DNA from: Eutypa lata
Lineage: Eukaryota; Ascomycota; Sordariomycetes; Xylariales; Diatrypaceae
DNA length: 64,000 bases
Assembly: GCA_022661535.1 (NCBI GenBank)
Contig: JAKULF010000013.1
Span: 558,001-622,000, forward strand
Direction of reading: 5' to 3'
A model generated the notes under the pieces. That model ran no database searches. It worked only from the letters and a program-made list of their open reading frames with translations, and was not told the origin of the DNA. Within the stretch, counting starts at the first letter, position 1, and every line of letters starts with the position of its first letter. Both the position numbers and the translations under genes were made by a program. Below are positions 1-11,229 of this stretch, one piece after another.

Positions 1-1840
1 TGCATTGGGGCTCGCACAGCAAGGCATTCATACTCTCCTGATAGGTAATGATTCTAAACCCCGAAATAATGTCATCTGTCTCTTTATTGACCAGATTATA
101 GAAAAGCGAGAGCGGCAGGTGCAGGAGATGTTCGGCCGGGCCTGTACCTTGTACCCCCGGACCCTGGAACTCCTAGAGCAAACGCATGTGATCGATGACA
201 TGACCCAGGTTGGCTTCACTGGGCGCACTTATGCAGTATACAGGAATGGGAAGCGAGTCGCAAGAAAAGCGTGGCAGTCAATGCTACCCCTTATGGACAG
301 CAGCTTTCACAATTATCTCCTGAATATTCGACAGAAGAGCTCGGAGGACATCTTCGCTTCTAGATATAAGACCCAATTCAATAGGAGTGTGTATCATGGC
401 TGGGAGCTTGAAGATTACAAGGTCGATGCTGGTCTCGGCGACGGCTATAACATCACGGCTTCCATCACTCATGCTACATTAGGCCAGAGGGCCGTGCGAT
501 GGTAAGCACAAAGTCCTAGACCGTATTCTTCTCCATTGGATTGTCCCCTGAATAGCTAATCACCCTTCACATTAGTAAATATCTCGTTGGCGCGGATGGC
601 GGTCAGTCAACTGTCCGTCAACTCGCCGGCATTAAGATGGAAGGGAACGACACAACGTATAGGTGGGTCCGTATCGACGGACGCATGAAGACGAATATGC
701 CAGAGACCAACTTGGTTTTCGGTTCTTTAGAGACGAAGACTCATGGCAACGTGCTCTGGGTGAGACTTGACAGAGACGCCTACCGGATTGGATTTGCCCT
801 CACGCCAAGCCTACAAGCCAAGTACCCCAACGGTCTAACCCAAGAGGATGTTGTAAAGGAAGCCGTAGAGTCCCTTAAACCATTCGCACTTGAAATAGAA
901 CGTGTCGACTGGTGGACGCAGTACAAGTAAGCCAAACCCCCCATAGATGCAGTTCAAATTGAACAAGTGCTAACGGCTCGTCATCAGCGTAAAACAGAAA
1001 GTAGCTGCGACCATGCAAAAGGATGAATATGTCCTGCTAGCAGGTGATGCTGCTCACACACACTCGTCCGTCTTCGCTCAAGGCATGAACACTGGCGTCC
1101 ACGATGCAACGAACCTCGTGTGGAAGCTTTCCGGAGCCATAAAGGGCTGGTACAAGCCGGAGACCCTCGCAACCTATGCTAGCGAGCGCCGCGCCGCCAC
1201 CCTGAAGTTAATCAGCATCGATAGGCTGGCCGCATCCGCCGTCTCGGGAGATGTGCCTGCCGAGTACCAAAGAGCGGGCCTGACCGCCGAGGATGCTCTG
1301 CACGGTATTCTGGAGACCAACATGAGCTTCAACATTGGCCTGGGAGTTAGCTACGAAGCGTCCATCCTGAGTCAAGCCCCGACGGCTACTACCCTCTTCC
1401 CCGGCACCCGCAGCCCAGATGCCCTCCTCTACGCTCCTGGACCTCTGGTCCCAACCCGCCTGCACACTATCACCCACAGGGACAACAACGGGAGATGGAG
1501 CCTTCTCGTCTTTGCGGGCTGTCACCACCTGACTAGGCAGAGGTTCTCCGGGCTACGCGAGAAGGTCAACGCACCCGGTGCCCGTATCGCACGTCGGAAC
1601 CAACTGCTGAACTTCTCTACAATTATCATGGGCACTGTTGGAAGCACCTGGGATGCCCTGGATGGACCCCCGCTGGGCAGGGTCTACTTTGACACGGATT
1701 CTCTGGCTCATGGCCGATATGGCGTCTATCCGGACCACGGCGCCATAGTTGTGGTGCGGCCTGATGGCATATTCGCTTTCGCGGCTGGTTTGGACGAGTT
1801 GGACAACGTCGAGGAGTATTTCGAGGGATTTTGTGCTTAG
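1..1840 (+). CDS. FAD-dependent aromatic monooxygenase, phenol 2-monooxygenase-like (5' partial)
   Basis: Flavoprotein hydroxylase of the phenol hydroxylase/TfdB family, expected to hydroxylate an aromatic or polyketide-like substrate using NAD(P)H and O2. Exons by splice phase are 1-44, 102-501, 576-926 and 988-1840, giving 548 visible codons plus stop. The gene starts left of the window, so the N-terminal GxGxxG loop is missing; the visible protein begins in the following helix (GLAQQGIHTLLI). Seen: GRACTLYPRTLELL, the second FAD motif KYLVGADGGQS (restored only by splicing at 501/576) and LLAGDAAHTHS (restored by splicing at 926/988). The C-terminal ~170 residues match the thioredoxin-like domain typical of the family. 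The first intron (45-101) is 57 nt with no in-frame stop, so its retention would add 19 residues. Substrate unknown. It converges on the aldo-keto reductase downstream. Confidence 0.88.
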
Positions 1841-2172
1841 CTTTATTAGATATGTCGACGTCGGCTTTTGGAACATGTCTGGGACAACCAGTCGGATATT
1901 GTGTACTTGTATGACTATGGAAAAACTCGCATTACTACAACGTGATGATTGAGGCGTACTAGCTTTTCTTATATAGAATCATAGTTTATGCAGTAATTAT
2001 TTATAGTCTTATCCTTAGGAGCCTGGAAACACGCATTTCGTAGTATATTTTTCATTTGATAATGAATTGACTATCAAGCTTGTGTAAGCAATCCCTTGGA
2101 GCTGTGGTATAAGGAGCCCCTTCAAATGCTGCAAACGTGATTTACACATCCACAGATAATGGTTTGGACCAT
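1841..2172. other. Short 3'-3' intergenic region
   Basis: AT-rich spacer between the converging stop codons of the FAD monooxygenase and the aldo-keto reductase. It presumably holds both 3' UTRs. No gene or repeat was seen. Confidence 0.6.
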
Positions 2173-3433
2173 TTACGTTAGCCAATTGCCCTCCTCATCA
2201 TCCCAACCGAAATCAACCGTCGACCAACCCATTAGCGTTTTCTTGCCGTCGATCTCAACCTGCAGCATAGGAACGTGGTCTGCCAGCCTGAACTTCATGA
2301 TGGTCTCGTGAGCAGAATTCATCTTAGCCATCTCATCGTCGGTAAGCGTGACTAGTCTTCTGTTTTCTTCGATTCGCGATTTGTTAGCGCTCTTCGGGAT
2401 GACCGTGATACCGCGCTGGACCACCCAAGATAGTGACACGACTCCGGGAGAGCAGCCATGGGCTTTGGCGATGTCGGTGAACAATGGGTGCGTCAGAAGG
2501 ATATTAGGATCTTGTCCTGTGCCGCCGATTGTCCTGTGATTAGTAATAACCCACGACGTTAGAATTGTATAATTAGATCGGACACCGTAGAATGACGGTA
2601 ACCTTACCTCCAAGACATCACGTGAATCCCCTTCGACTGACAGTAGGGCACCAATTTCAAGTTGGGGTACAAAGCATGCAGCTCGACCTGGTTAACAGCC
2701 GGAATAATAGTAGCCACTTCGAGCAGCGCGTCCAGTGTCTTCTGAGCAAAGTTGCTCACACCGATAGCCCTGCACTCCGGACCAACGAGTTTCTCCATTA
2801 GCTTCCACGTCTCGACGAAAGTGGGTGACTCGTTGATGCGGAGCGGCTTCCCGTCGGGCGTCGTAGCCCACGGCCAGTGCATCAGGAACACATCAATGTA
2901 ATCTAGGTCAAGCTGGCGAAGAGAAATCTCCAGAGCCGCGGCGGGATCGTCATGGGGTTGAACGAACTTGGTCACGATGGTGATCTCGGAGCGCGGCACA
3001 CCACTGGCACGGACGGCCTTGCCTACGGTGCCCTCAACGCCGTAAGACTGCGCTGTGTCGATTAGCCGGTAGCCACTCTGCAGGGCATGGATGATGGAGT
3101 CTATAAGAGATTTCTCATCCTCGGCGCCGGGTGCTCCTGCGGGAGTCAGGATTACTTAGTCAGCCTAAATTCCTTCCTATGTATCTGCAGGAAATAATTA
3201 TGGAGAAAGGAGAAGTGCAGTGCAGTAGCGGCACGGACCCGTGTGTTCGCGAATACCCCCTTTCTTACCTTGCCATGTGCCTAGACCAACGGCTGGAATT
3301 TCATAGCCTGTACGTGTAATATCGAGATCAAAATTAGTTTTTGAGATGGATAATGCAAGCCATATATTGAAGCGGGCTCACCGTTGTTCAGCTTGAACGT
3401 CTTGGTGCACACTGGTATTTGTGATGATGCCAT
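2173..3433 (-). CDS. NADPH-dependent aldo-keto reductase
   Basis: 326-aa aldo-keto reductase with the (beta/alpha)8 fold, reducing aldehydes or ketones with NADPH. Exons on the minus strand are 3433-3382, 3307-3269, 3136-2608 and 2533-2173; phases agree at every junction. The spliced N-terminus reads LNNGYEIPAVGLGTWQ, the classic AKR opening, and is invisible without removing introns 1 and 2. The catalytic tetrad is present: Asp in LIDTAQSYG, Tyr in the same motif, Lys in TIVTKF and His in FLMHWPW. The cofactor motif IPKSANKSRIEEN is near the C-terminus. It is closest in style to fungal xylose reductase/glycerol dehydrogenase (Gcy1) type AKRs; the substrate cannot be told. It sits between an FAD monooxygenase and a C6 regulator, which suggests a shared pathway. 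Confidence 0.92.
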
Positions 3434-3973
3434 GGCTTAGGTCGTACACAGATACAAATAAGTAAAAGCTGGTGTTAGAATAAAAGTAGTCGGATAGTAA
3501 TTGGCAGCACAATCATATCAATGTTTTGAGATTCTTGCGAGCATTTATTATTCGACGATGCACTAATCAGCTAAGTCCGCCCCGTAGACTTACTATGTAG
3601 TGGCATGGGATAGTCGGCGGGTTAGGTGGGGGGTTTTCTTGGTTCCCAGGCGTGCGCGCTGTAGGCCAGGGTAGTATTATAAGCTCCGTATACTTAGGAG
3701 TTGAATCGGCGTTACAAGGGCTGTTTTGAACCCCTCCTCGGCCGCCTTTTGGTTGGCTACGAGTCAATATTCACTGGAAATGCATATCCATACGTCATGT
3801 CATTCATGATCCATAATCAATATAGGTTTACTGATCTTAAAGCCGAAACATGTGACTTGTTCTATCATGGCGAACACCAATTATGCCATGTAACGAAGGC
3901 GTTAACACGACAATTTACATAATAGTGTGGTTGATGTTTAAACTACATCAAATAGTAGATATCTAATATACTG
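3434..3973. other. Intergenic region: aldo-keto reductase promoter and regulator 3' end
   Basis: 540 bp between the start of the aldo-keto reductase and the stop of the C6 regulator, both on the minus strand. It must contain the reductase promoter. No further gene or clear motif was seen. Confidence 0.55.
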
Positions 3974-4519
3974 TTATTTTACATCGTTAGGACCGACCTG
4001 CGCAGAGAACGGCGCCGTGCTTAAGTTCTTTTCTAGTAACCTTTCTTCTCGCACGCGAATTTCCACTAGTGCCGATTCTACCAAGTCTGTGAGGGTAGAG
4101 TCATTCGCCGCGCATAGATCTATTGAGTCCCAGGATTCCCTTCGTTGGGCGTCTAAACTCGTCGCTTGGGAGGATTGCATTGCTGAAACGCGGGACGCAT
4201 ACTGCTTCATAGAAACTTTGAGATGCTGGACCTGCTGCGAGACGAGATGTAGGTTGATTTCGGCGATAGCCTTCCTCGGCATGGCCAGCCTCACGGCACC
4301 GATGCTAAGATACGGCACGGCGCCTCTAGTCGAGGCGAATGGGTCGTTCCCTACGCTTCCGCCTAGGTTTTCTCCCCGTGCTGAGGGATCTGTACTGTTC
4401 CGCAGCTCCTGTTGCAACATCTCCACGAGGAACTGGTAAGCCTTCATGAGGCTAAGATAACAACTTGAAAACAGGAGGGCGGCAACACCATCTGGCCTTA
4501 GCGAGGTCGAGTGGCGATG

Positions 4520-4554
<35 letters not shown>

Positions 4555-5288
4555 GCGAAGTCCCATCTAGTATGCCTATTAATGCCTCGCTAGCCCGATA
4601 TATCTCTTCTACATCCTCAGCCGCCTTTGACCCTTTGGATAGAGATTTGACGAGTTTCGTTAGCCGGGCTTGAATGTCTGATAAGCGACCAGGAAGATCG
4701 TCGTCGTGGTCTGGTAAGGGTATGATCTCCAGTGAGGGCGCTGTTAAGTCTACCTTACGGGAATGTGCCATACTCCTGTCGTCTGGTGGTGGGAGTGTTG
4801 AAGGCGACTGAGAAGGCGATCCGGTTGTAGTGGAGGCAGTCAATGATGGGGGATTTGCTGAAAGGAGGTCTGGAAAAGGGATGGAAATGGAATCTGTATC
4901 GGAGCACGTCTGTGTCGTGAAGAAGTCGAGGTCATCCAACCCACTTGTGGAACACCAATCCGGCAATGTGTTGATCTGGTCCTCGCTACTGGTAGTGATG
5001 GGATATATCGTGGGGGGCATGTGTGCTACCAAACATTTAGCATCTCCCCCGCTCCGCGAACCGTAACAGAAATTATTACTTACCGTTAACATTCGGCATC
5101 TCCTTTTCCCTGCCTGATGCCGCCCTCCCTCGTCTGCTCCCCAACGGACGTCCGGTCCTACCCGGAGGACTATGATTACACGAGATGCCTAACCGGTCAC
5201 ACCTCATGCACACCCTAGAATGCGGTGCCCGTACGCACCGCGTCTTCATGGCGTGACACCGATCGCATGCTTCCCGACTTGGGCCCAT
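3974..5288 (-). CDS. Zn(II)2Cys6 transcription factor
   Basis: 418-aa fungal zinc-cluster regulator in two exons, 5288-5084 and 5025-3974. Residues ~8-35 form the DNA-binding cluster with spacing C-x2-C-x6-C-x8-C-x2-C-x6-C (CDRCHAMKTRC then CMRCDRLGISC). It is followed by a basic linker GRTGRPLGSRRGR like those of secondary-metabolite regulators of the AflR type. The remainder is Ser/Thr/Pro-rich and then helical. A run of 11 serines in the middle is coded by a GAT-type microsatellite on the plus strand. No fungal-specific MHR domain is obvious, and at 418 aa the protein is short, again like pathway-specific regulators. It probably controls one or more of the neighbouring monooxygenase and reductase genes; this is inferred only from position. 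Confidence 0.88.
4521..4553. repeat. (GAT)11 microsatellite within the regulator coding sequence
   Basis: Eleven uninterrupted GAT units, read on the minus strand as TCA serine codons. They encode the polyserine run of the C6 regulator, so length changes stay in frame. Confidence 0.95.
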
Positions 5289-7965
5289 GGTGATAAGGCT
5301 ACTGACTGCTAGCTTCAGAGGTTAAGCTCGAGCACATAGCAGCCTCTATGCTATGTCGTAGGCTCAAGAGTTTGAATATATAGAATAATGTGCTCTGGAG
5401 GTCTATCCTACAGAACCAGGATCCCCACGCCCTAGTGGGGTATTTATAAATACTTGGTTAACTTGTATCTTTTCTATATCTCTATACCTATTCGACCTAA
5501 GTAAGGGTAGTAGAACACCCTTACGTCTGTGGAACCACCTTATTTTACATTCTTATGTGTACCGTACGGACTTTGCCGTTATATTCGTTTTGTATAGTAT
5601 CCAAGATTTGCAATGTTTATAGTTACCTCTATTCGAAAGACTTGTTTGTTATAGATTTATTGGCAGAGATCCATAGTGGATATGAATGGATCCTACTTTT
5701 CCATCTGAGGATTAGGTCAGCCTAACCCAGGCGGCAGTTTCTACTAGCATCCTTCCTAAATAGGCTATAGCATCGACGTAAGGGTAATGATGTATTTAGA
5801 TCCTGATCATCTGTGCAAGCCTCGCGTGTCCCTGTGGACTGCGTAAGTATTCTTCGGTATCAATCGGTCCCGATGTCACCGGGGGGAGGGGTGATAACAT
5901 AATTATAATATCGACACCCAACTTTTTCGGCACCGATATCTGTGGGGATTGCTCTGCAGCTCTGTGGGAATTGCGGGGCTATAATCGGATCCCGGGGTCT
6001 TGTTCCTCTTCACACTATGACCGTATTTGCATTAGCATCACCACGTTTATTCTGTAATAGGGACGAGTGGATTGGATAAGAAGGAAGCTTCCGTGAAAAT
6101 GAGTAAGCAGACGAAATTATTTAGCAAGATAAGGTAGCCGTTGACACCAAGTGCCGGGATCCTTGCGGGTTGCAGGCGGGACTAGGATACGGAGCTGAGA
6201 ATGGATCACCTTGCGAACGACTCGCAATCTAGCCTCTACATAGATAATGTCTACACTAAGCAGCGGCTGGGGTAAGGCTTAGGTAGTATGCATATCAGCT
6301 CGCATGTGTATAACCTAACTTGCGCCCCGTGACCGCAGACCGAGATAACGTATGCCCCTCTATGTCTTGGCCTGCAAGACTTGTAAAGGCTCGGTGGAAT
6401 TTCGTCTGCAAACTGCTTAATTAGTACAGTCTGTAATTAGTAGATGCCTTTTCCAGACCACATCAAGCCTACCAATCACGTTGGTGGCTAGAAGAAAGTC
6501 TATAAACATGGACTTGGCACCATTCAGTAAGCATGACGCTGCTTGCAAATTATAGAAAGTTTTGGTTATCCAGTTGTTTAATCGTTATTTAGGCTTACTT
6601 GCCTAGTTTCAGCCTCAGTCTTATTACCATTATCACATTTAGATATTCGTTGATCAACTGGCAAGGGTACAAAACACTTGATGGTCAGTCATTACCAAAA
6701 GACATTCCCTTGGGTCCTGCACTGTAACATCGCCTTCTAAATCAAGGAATTCTATCAGATTGTTAACGGTACTGGATGGATCAATGCTACATTAACATGT
6801 GAATCCAGCATATGTTCGGGACCGAATCACTGTGGTCAAGGGATTAGATCAACGAATTAAGTCTAGGCGTGTTAAATAATCCCTACTCCCCAATCTTTTA
6901 CCTCTACATACTAGAGGCGGGATGCCCTTTTTACCCCCCAGCCACCTGCAACCAGCAATAGTATTGAGGCTCAAACGGTACGAATTATATTTTCGATACT
7001 TTACGTTTGTTATGAACGGTTTATTGTAACAACTCTCCTGGCCAAGGTTTAATATGTTTTAGAATAGTCATAATGCCAGCCATGAACTCCTTCTTCTCGC
7101 TTAACGATTACACAGGACCTCATTTAATTTAAGTTCTACTAGAGGTGCAAAGACTTGCATGCATATGTTTGACGAAGGAATATACGAAGTATTACTTCTA
7201 AATTTGCATTTGTTTTATATGTACATGACAAAGAACTAACTAACTTGACAGCTTGACTGACATAGTAAAGTTGTGATTTCTTCTAGGATACCCCTGAATA
7301 CCCCACTGCCCTATTAGATAACCCGCTACCTTAAACGGCGATCCACTTAACCCTTGTCGAGGATTCCCCCCCTATAGATACATACATAGACGAGATGAAC
7401 CCATACGAAATAGAAGACTACTACGTATACTCCACCAGGCTGGGTTTAGTGTCGTGATCCTAAGTTGCGATATTTAGAATGTTCGAAACATCGCAGTATA
7501 CATACATACTCGCTGACTCGCTGGTCTATGTCAGCTAGGTACTACCTACTGTTTTTGCTGGTGTTTGAAATTAAAAGGATGGCCTATGCATACGGGAAGA
7601 GTTACAGTTGCATTCGTTAGTTCCCTCGGGAGTCACAGGGGGAGTATCACTGCCTACCAATCGGGATATTTAGCTCGAGCCTTTCCGTCGCGGGCTGCTC
7701 GGGTGTACCTTTGTGGGGTCAATGCTCATCATGATAGCCCGCCCCAGCTCCTTTCTACACTATCAGCTCGGAGGTCCGTCTACGGAACCTCCCGGACGGG
7801 TCCCACCTCTCTGTTCTCTACGCTTTAAACCCTGTCGTTCGGCCGCAATGTCTACTGTGGGATGTATGAAATAGCCTTTGGGGCGTCCCTTACATGTTTT
7901 ATTTAGCGTTAGACTTCCATGCCAGCTTTGTATCTACTATAATGAGTTGAGGATTCAAGATAGCA
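5289..7965. other. 2.7-kb intergenic region without a recognisable gene
   Basis: Flanked by the divergent starts of the C6 regulator (minus) and the second FAD monooxygenase (plus), so it contains both promoters. Stop codons are dense in all frames. The one open stretch (7565-7828, plus, 87 codons) shows no family resemblance. No tRNA, tandem repeat or transposon ends were seen. Confidence 0.55.
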
Positions 7966-9611
7966 ATGAGTTCCTTTAAGGTGGCCATTGTGGGCGGCAG
8001 CGTTGCCGGCCTGACTCTAGCCCTCCACCTGGAGAAGCTCGGCATCGACTGGGTACTACTCGAGCGCCACCACGAGATTGCTCCCCAACTGGGTGCGAGC
8101 ATCAACCTAGCCCCAAATGGCCTACAGCTGCTTAACCAGCTCGGCTGCTTCGAAGACGTTGATCAGAAAGCATACCCGATGGAGCACGTCACCACCCGTA
8201 ACGGCAATGGTACCATCCTATACGGCTTCGACATCTTCGACCGCGTACGCGTGAGGCACGGATTTGATATCTGTTTCACTGAGCGACGCATTCTCCTAGA
8301 AATCCTACACAGCCACATCAAAAACAAGGATAAGGTTATGACAAACCAGAAGATTACTAGGATAGATCACGTCGGCGACAAGGTACAGCTTTCTACGAAC
8401 GAGGGCCGTGCATTCGGCGCCGATATAGCTGTAGGCGCTGATGGCATTCACAGCCGGGTTCGGGGCGAGATGTGGCGGATAGCAAGCAAAGAAGACCCAA
8501 GTATCTTTGGGCCGGACCCCGGAAGAGGCAAGCTCGTCCGTCTCATTGGCTCCCCTTCTTGACTATACGAGTCTCACATTCCTAGTTCTCTCTTCAAAAT
8601 ACTCACTTTCCCGCTTTCCCATTTCCTATTGGACAGGCCGCGTGTTAACTCAAAGTCTAACCCTAGGGGTGAATACGGAATATGGGTGCATTTTTGGCAT
8701 TTCCAACCCGACGAACGACCTCAAGGCAGGAGAGGATTTTCAGGTTCATGACAAGGGCCTAATGTTGGGCGTCATGATTGGTTCAGACGAGGTTGTCTAC
8801 TGGTTTCTCATCTTCGCCTGCCCGGAGATACTTCTCGGACTTGACTTTCCCCGCTACTCTGAGGATGACGAGGCTGCCATGGTAAAAGCCCATAGCCAGA
8901 AGCTCGTCAAAGACGGTACGGTGTTTGGCGACCTCTACAGAAATAAGAGGGTCTCTCATATGACACCCCTGCCCCATCACTGTTTTGATAGGTGGCACTA
9001 TAAGCGCATTATGTGCGTCGGGGACTCTGCACATAAGGTACGTGAAGTTACATACATATGCAAGGTACTTACTTCGGAGAGAGTGGCCCGGAGAACAAAA
9101 GAAATGAGAGCAGAAGTTGAACAAGTCGCTAACCACACGCCACTAGTTCAACCCGGTCAACGGACAGGGCGGATGCAACGCCATAGAGTCAAGCATCGCA
9201 CTAGGGGACAATATCCATGCTGCGTTGCGGGCCAACGACGGCAAGCCGCTATCAGATAAGCAGGTTGACGCGGTATTCCAGCAGACGACGGAGATACGCA
9301 AGGCGCGTGTGACGGCGCTCGTTGACGAGAGTATGCGGGTAATGCGGCTGGGGGCCTGGTCCAATAAGGCCTTCGAGTTCATCGACAACTATGTTATGTG
9401 GCTTGTGCCTGGGCACGTCATGGTGGACCTGATGGCCGCGCCTGCTAGCGATGGCTATAAATCGAGCACGCTACCGCAGCCGGCGCCGAAACATAATAAG
9501 ACAGCGTCGGAGGAAGAGGCCGCCGGTAGGGGCAGAGTAAAGCTCCAGCAGCATGCGGATGAAGCTAACAAGTCATCCTGGCTTCCAGCATGGGTGTTTG
9601 CAAAGCAATAA
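7966..9611 (+). CDS. FAD-dependent monooxygenase, PaxM/salicylate-hydroxylase-like
   Basis: Single-component flavin monooxygenase of about 465 aa. Seen: GxGxxG-type opening VAIVGGSVAGLTLALHLEK, FAD motif DIAVGADGIHSRVR, and VGDSAHK joined by splicing to FNPVNGQGGCNAIES. This arrangement is typical of the fungal group that includes epoxidases and oxidases of indole-diterpene and meroterpenoid pathways. Exons are 7966-8527, 8667-9037 and 9147-9611. The first intron appears to use a GC donor (AG/GCAAGC at 8528). The acceptor could be 8666, as modelled, or 8636, which keeps the same phase and adds 10 residues. The second intron (9038-9146) is an ordinary GT-AG intron. No cyclase or prenyltransferase lies nearby to name a pathway. 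The C-terminus (EEEAAGRGRVKLQQ) is low in complexity. Confidence 0.85.
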
Positions 9612-11229
9612 GTTCCGGGGCTGCATGCTTGATCTTGTCTGTGGTATGTATGTACGTAATTACATAGGTTTTCTACATGGTAGGGCGGTAGGAGTTACGA
9701 CTGGTCATGTAGCACAGGGCTGAATAGGATGATCTAGGTTTGTATGACAACGACATAGACGACGCTACTATAATACATCACGTATTGTATCGTAAGATCG
9801 ATTGCACTATCACATCCGCTAAGCGCGGGGCTATTGTTAGACTTACTAGTGCCGTTTGCATAGAGGCGCCTAAAGAAGTGATGAAATACCCCTGAGACCT
9901 GTACCGAAGCGGCGGTATTTGGGCCGTGCCGGTTAAAGAGAGAGCTGCGGCTAGACTACGGGGCATGTACCGGAACCAGCGGGATACCCAACCGGCCATA
10001 ATCCATTACGAAGTTGCAGTGGAGCTGTGAAAGCCAAGTAAGATATGGTGAAGTCGTGACCTGATTCCGAGGAGTCTCTTGACAAGTACCTACTGCGCCG
10101 CAAGATTAGGATTACGAAGCTTTTCCAACTCATGTCGCCAACGTGAGGGCGCGCATGAACAGGTCGCAAGGCGAAGGCGCGAAGCATCGGACTTTCTTCG
10201 CCGTAACACCGACGTCCACAATAATCGGTAGAAACCACACCTCGCGATATGTCTTTTCGGGCCCGCAGGCAGGCGACGGCACAGCAGTCATGGATCCTAC
10301 CACATACGTTAGGGCGTCCCACAAGGCCAGGCACGGCTCACGGCTCAGCTTGCAAGGGCTGATTCGCGGAGCTGGGAGGTATGTAAGGCGCGAGAGCCCT
10401 AGACCCTAGATAAAGTACCCGACATAATGGTTAACGTCGATCTAACGTTACTTGCCTGCTGACACAATACAGCCCTCATTGTCGTGCGTAATTAACCCAA
10501 ACCCCGTTGTTGTCTGAGGCTAACTACCTACCCAGTCATCTAGGTACCCAATGGACACTTCCACAACCCCACACCTTCCATAGGGCATAGCACCTTCGTA
10601 CATTAAACCCCTTGCGTGAAAAATACGTCAAAAACAAGAAACAAAATATCTCTAAAACGAGGAATTGACTTGCGAACGGCAATGCCGAGCGGAACATGGT
10701 ACATGGATAGCCCAGGCTTCGAGATGTCTATGGCCAGGTATGGTGTTAACACGCGCACCCTTTCAAACGAGTGTTCTAGACGTCCGGTTTGGACCGCTGA
10801 GTCGCTGAACCTGATGGTATCTCTGGCACCAATTCATATAGGTCCTTTTTCGTGGAAGTCAAGGGTTCCCAGCCGAGGTCAGCCGAAGACCGTGATGTTC
10901 AAAGAGCGGCTGCGTCTCTAGACAGGGTAAAATTTAAGCAGAAGTTATAGAGCGGTGTTTAGAACTTCCACCTATACAGATTTAAGGACGCTGTAGCTCG
11001 AAGATAATGTGATAACTTCCACTAGGGTCGATGATAGAAATCAGCAGATCAACAATGCGATACTACTAATAGGGAGGATACGCAGTCAAGACTACTTGAT
11101 AAATAGGGGGGTAATTCAAGCGGCAATGGTAAAGTAGTTTCCATAATACCTAGTTTTCTCCCACGCTTTCGAGGATTCATATGATGGAATAAGCATGATT
11201 ATAAGTCGATTCATTCTAGTAGGGTTATA
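9612..11229. other. 1.6-kb intergenic region
   Basis: Lies between the 3' end of the FAD monooxygenase and the 3' end of the Nudix/eIF2B-like gene, so no promoter is required here. Several open stretches on both strands (for example 10143-10409 and 10616-10921 on plus) have no recognisable motifs or splice structure. Nothing I can support as a gene. Confidence 0.5.

Noticed and set aside
7565..7828. 87-codon open frame just before the second FAD monooxygenase
   Set aside because: No ATG at its beginning, no recognisable motif; more likely the monooxygenase promoter and leader.
9251..9259. ATCAGATAA, an exact match to the iron-GATA motif
   Set aside because: It lies inside the last exon of the FAD monooxygenase, encodes conserved-looking sequence and is far from any siderophore gene; most likely chance.
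10616..10921. 101-codon open frame on plus
   Set aside because: No recognisable domain, no splice context and no coding-like composition compared with its surroundings; treated as a chance frame.
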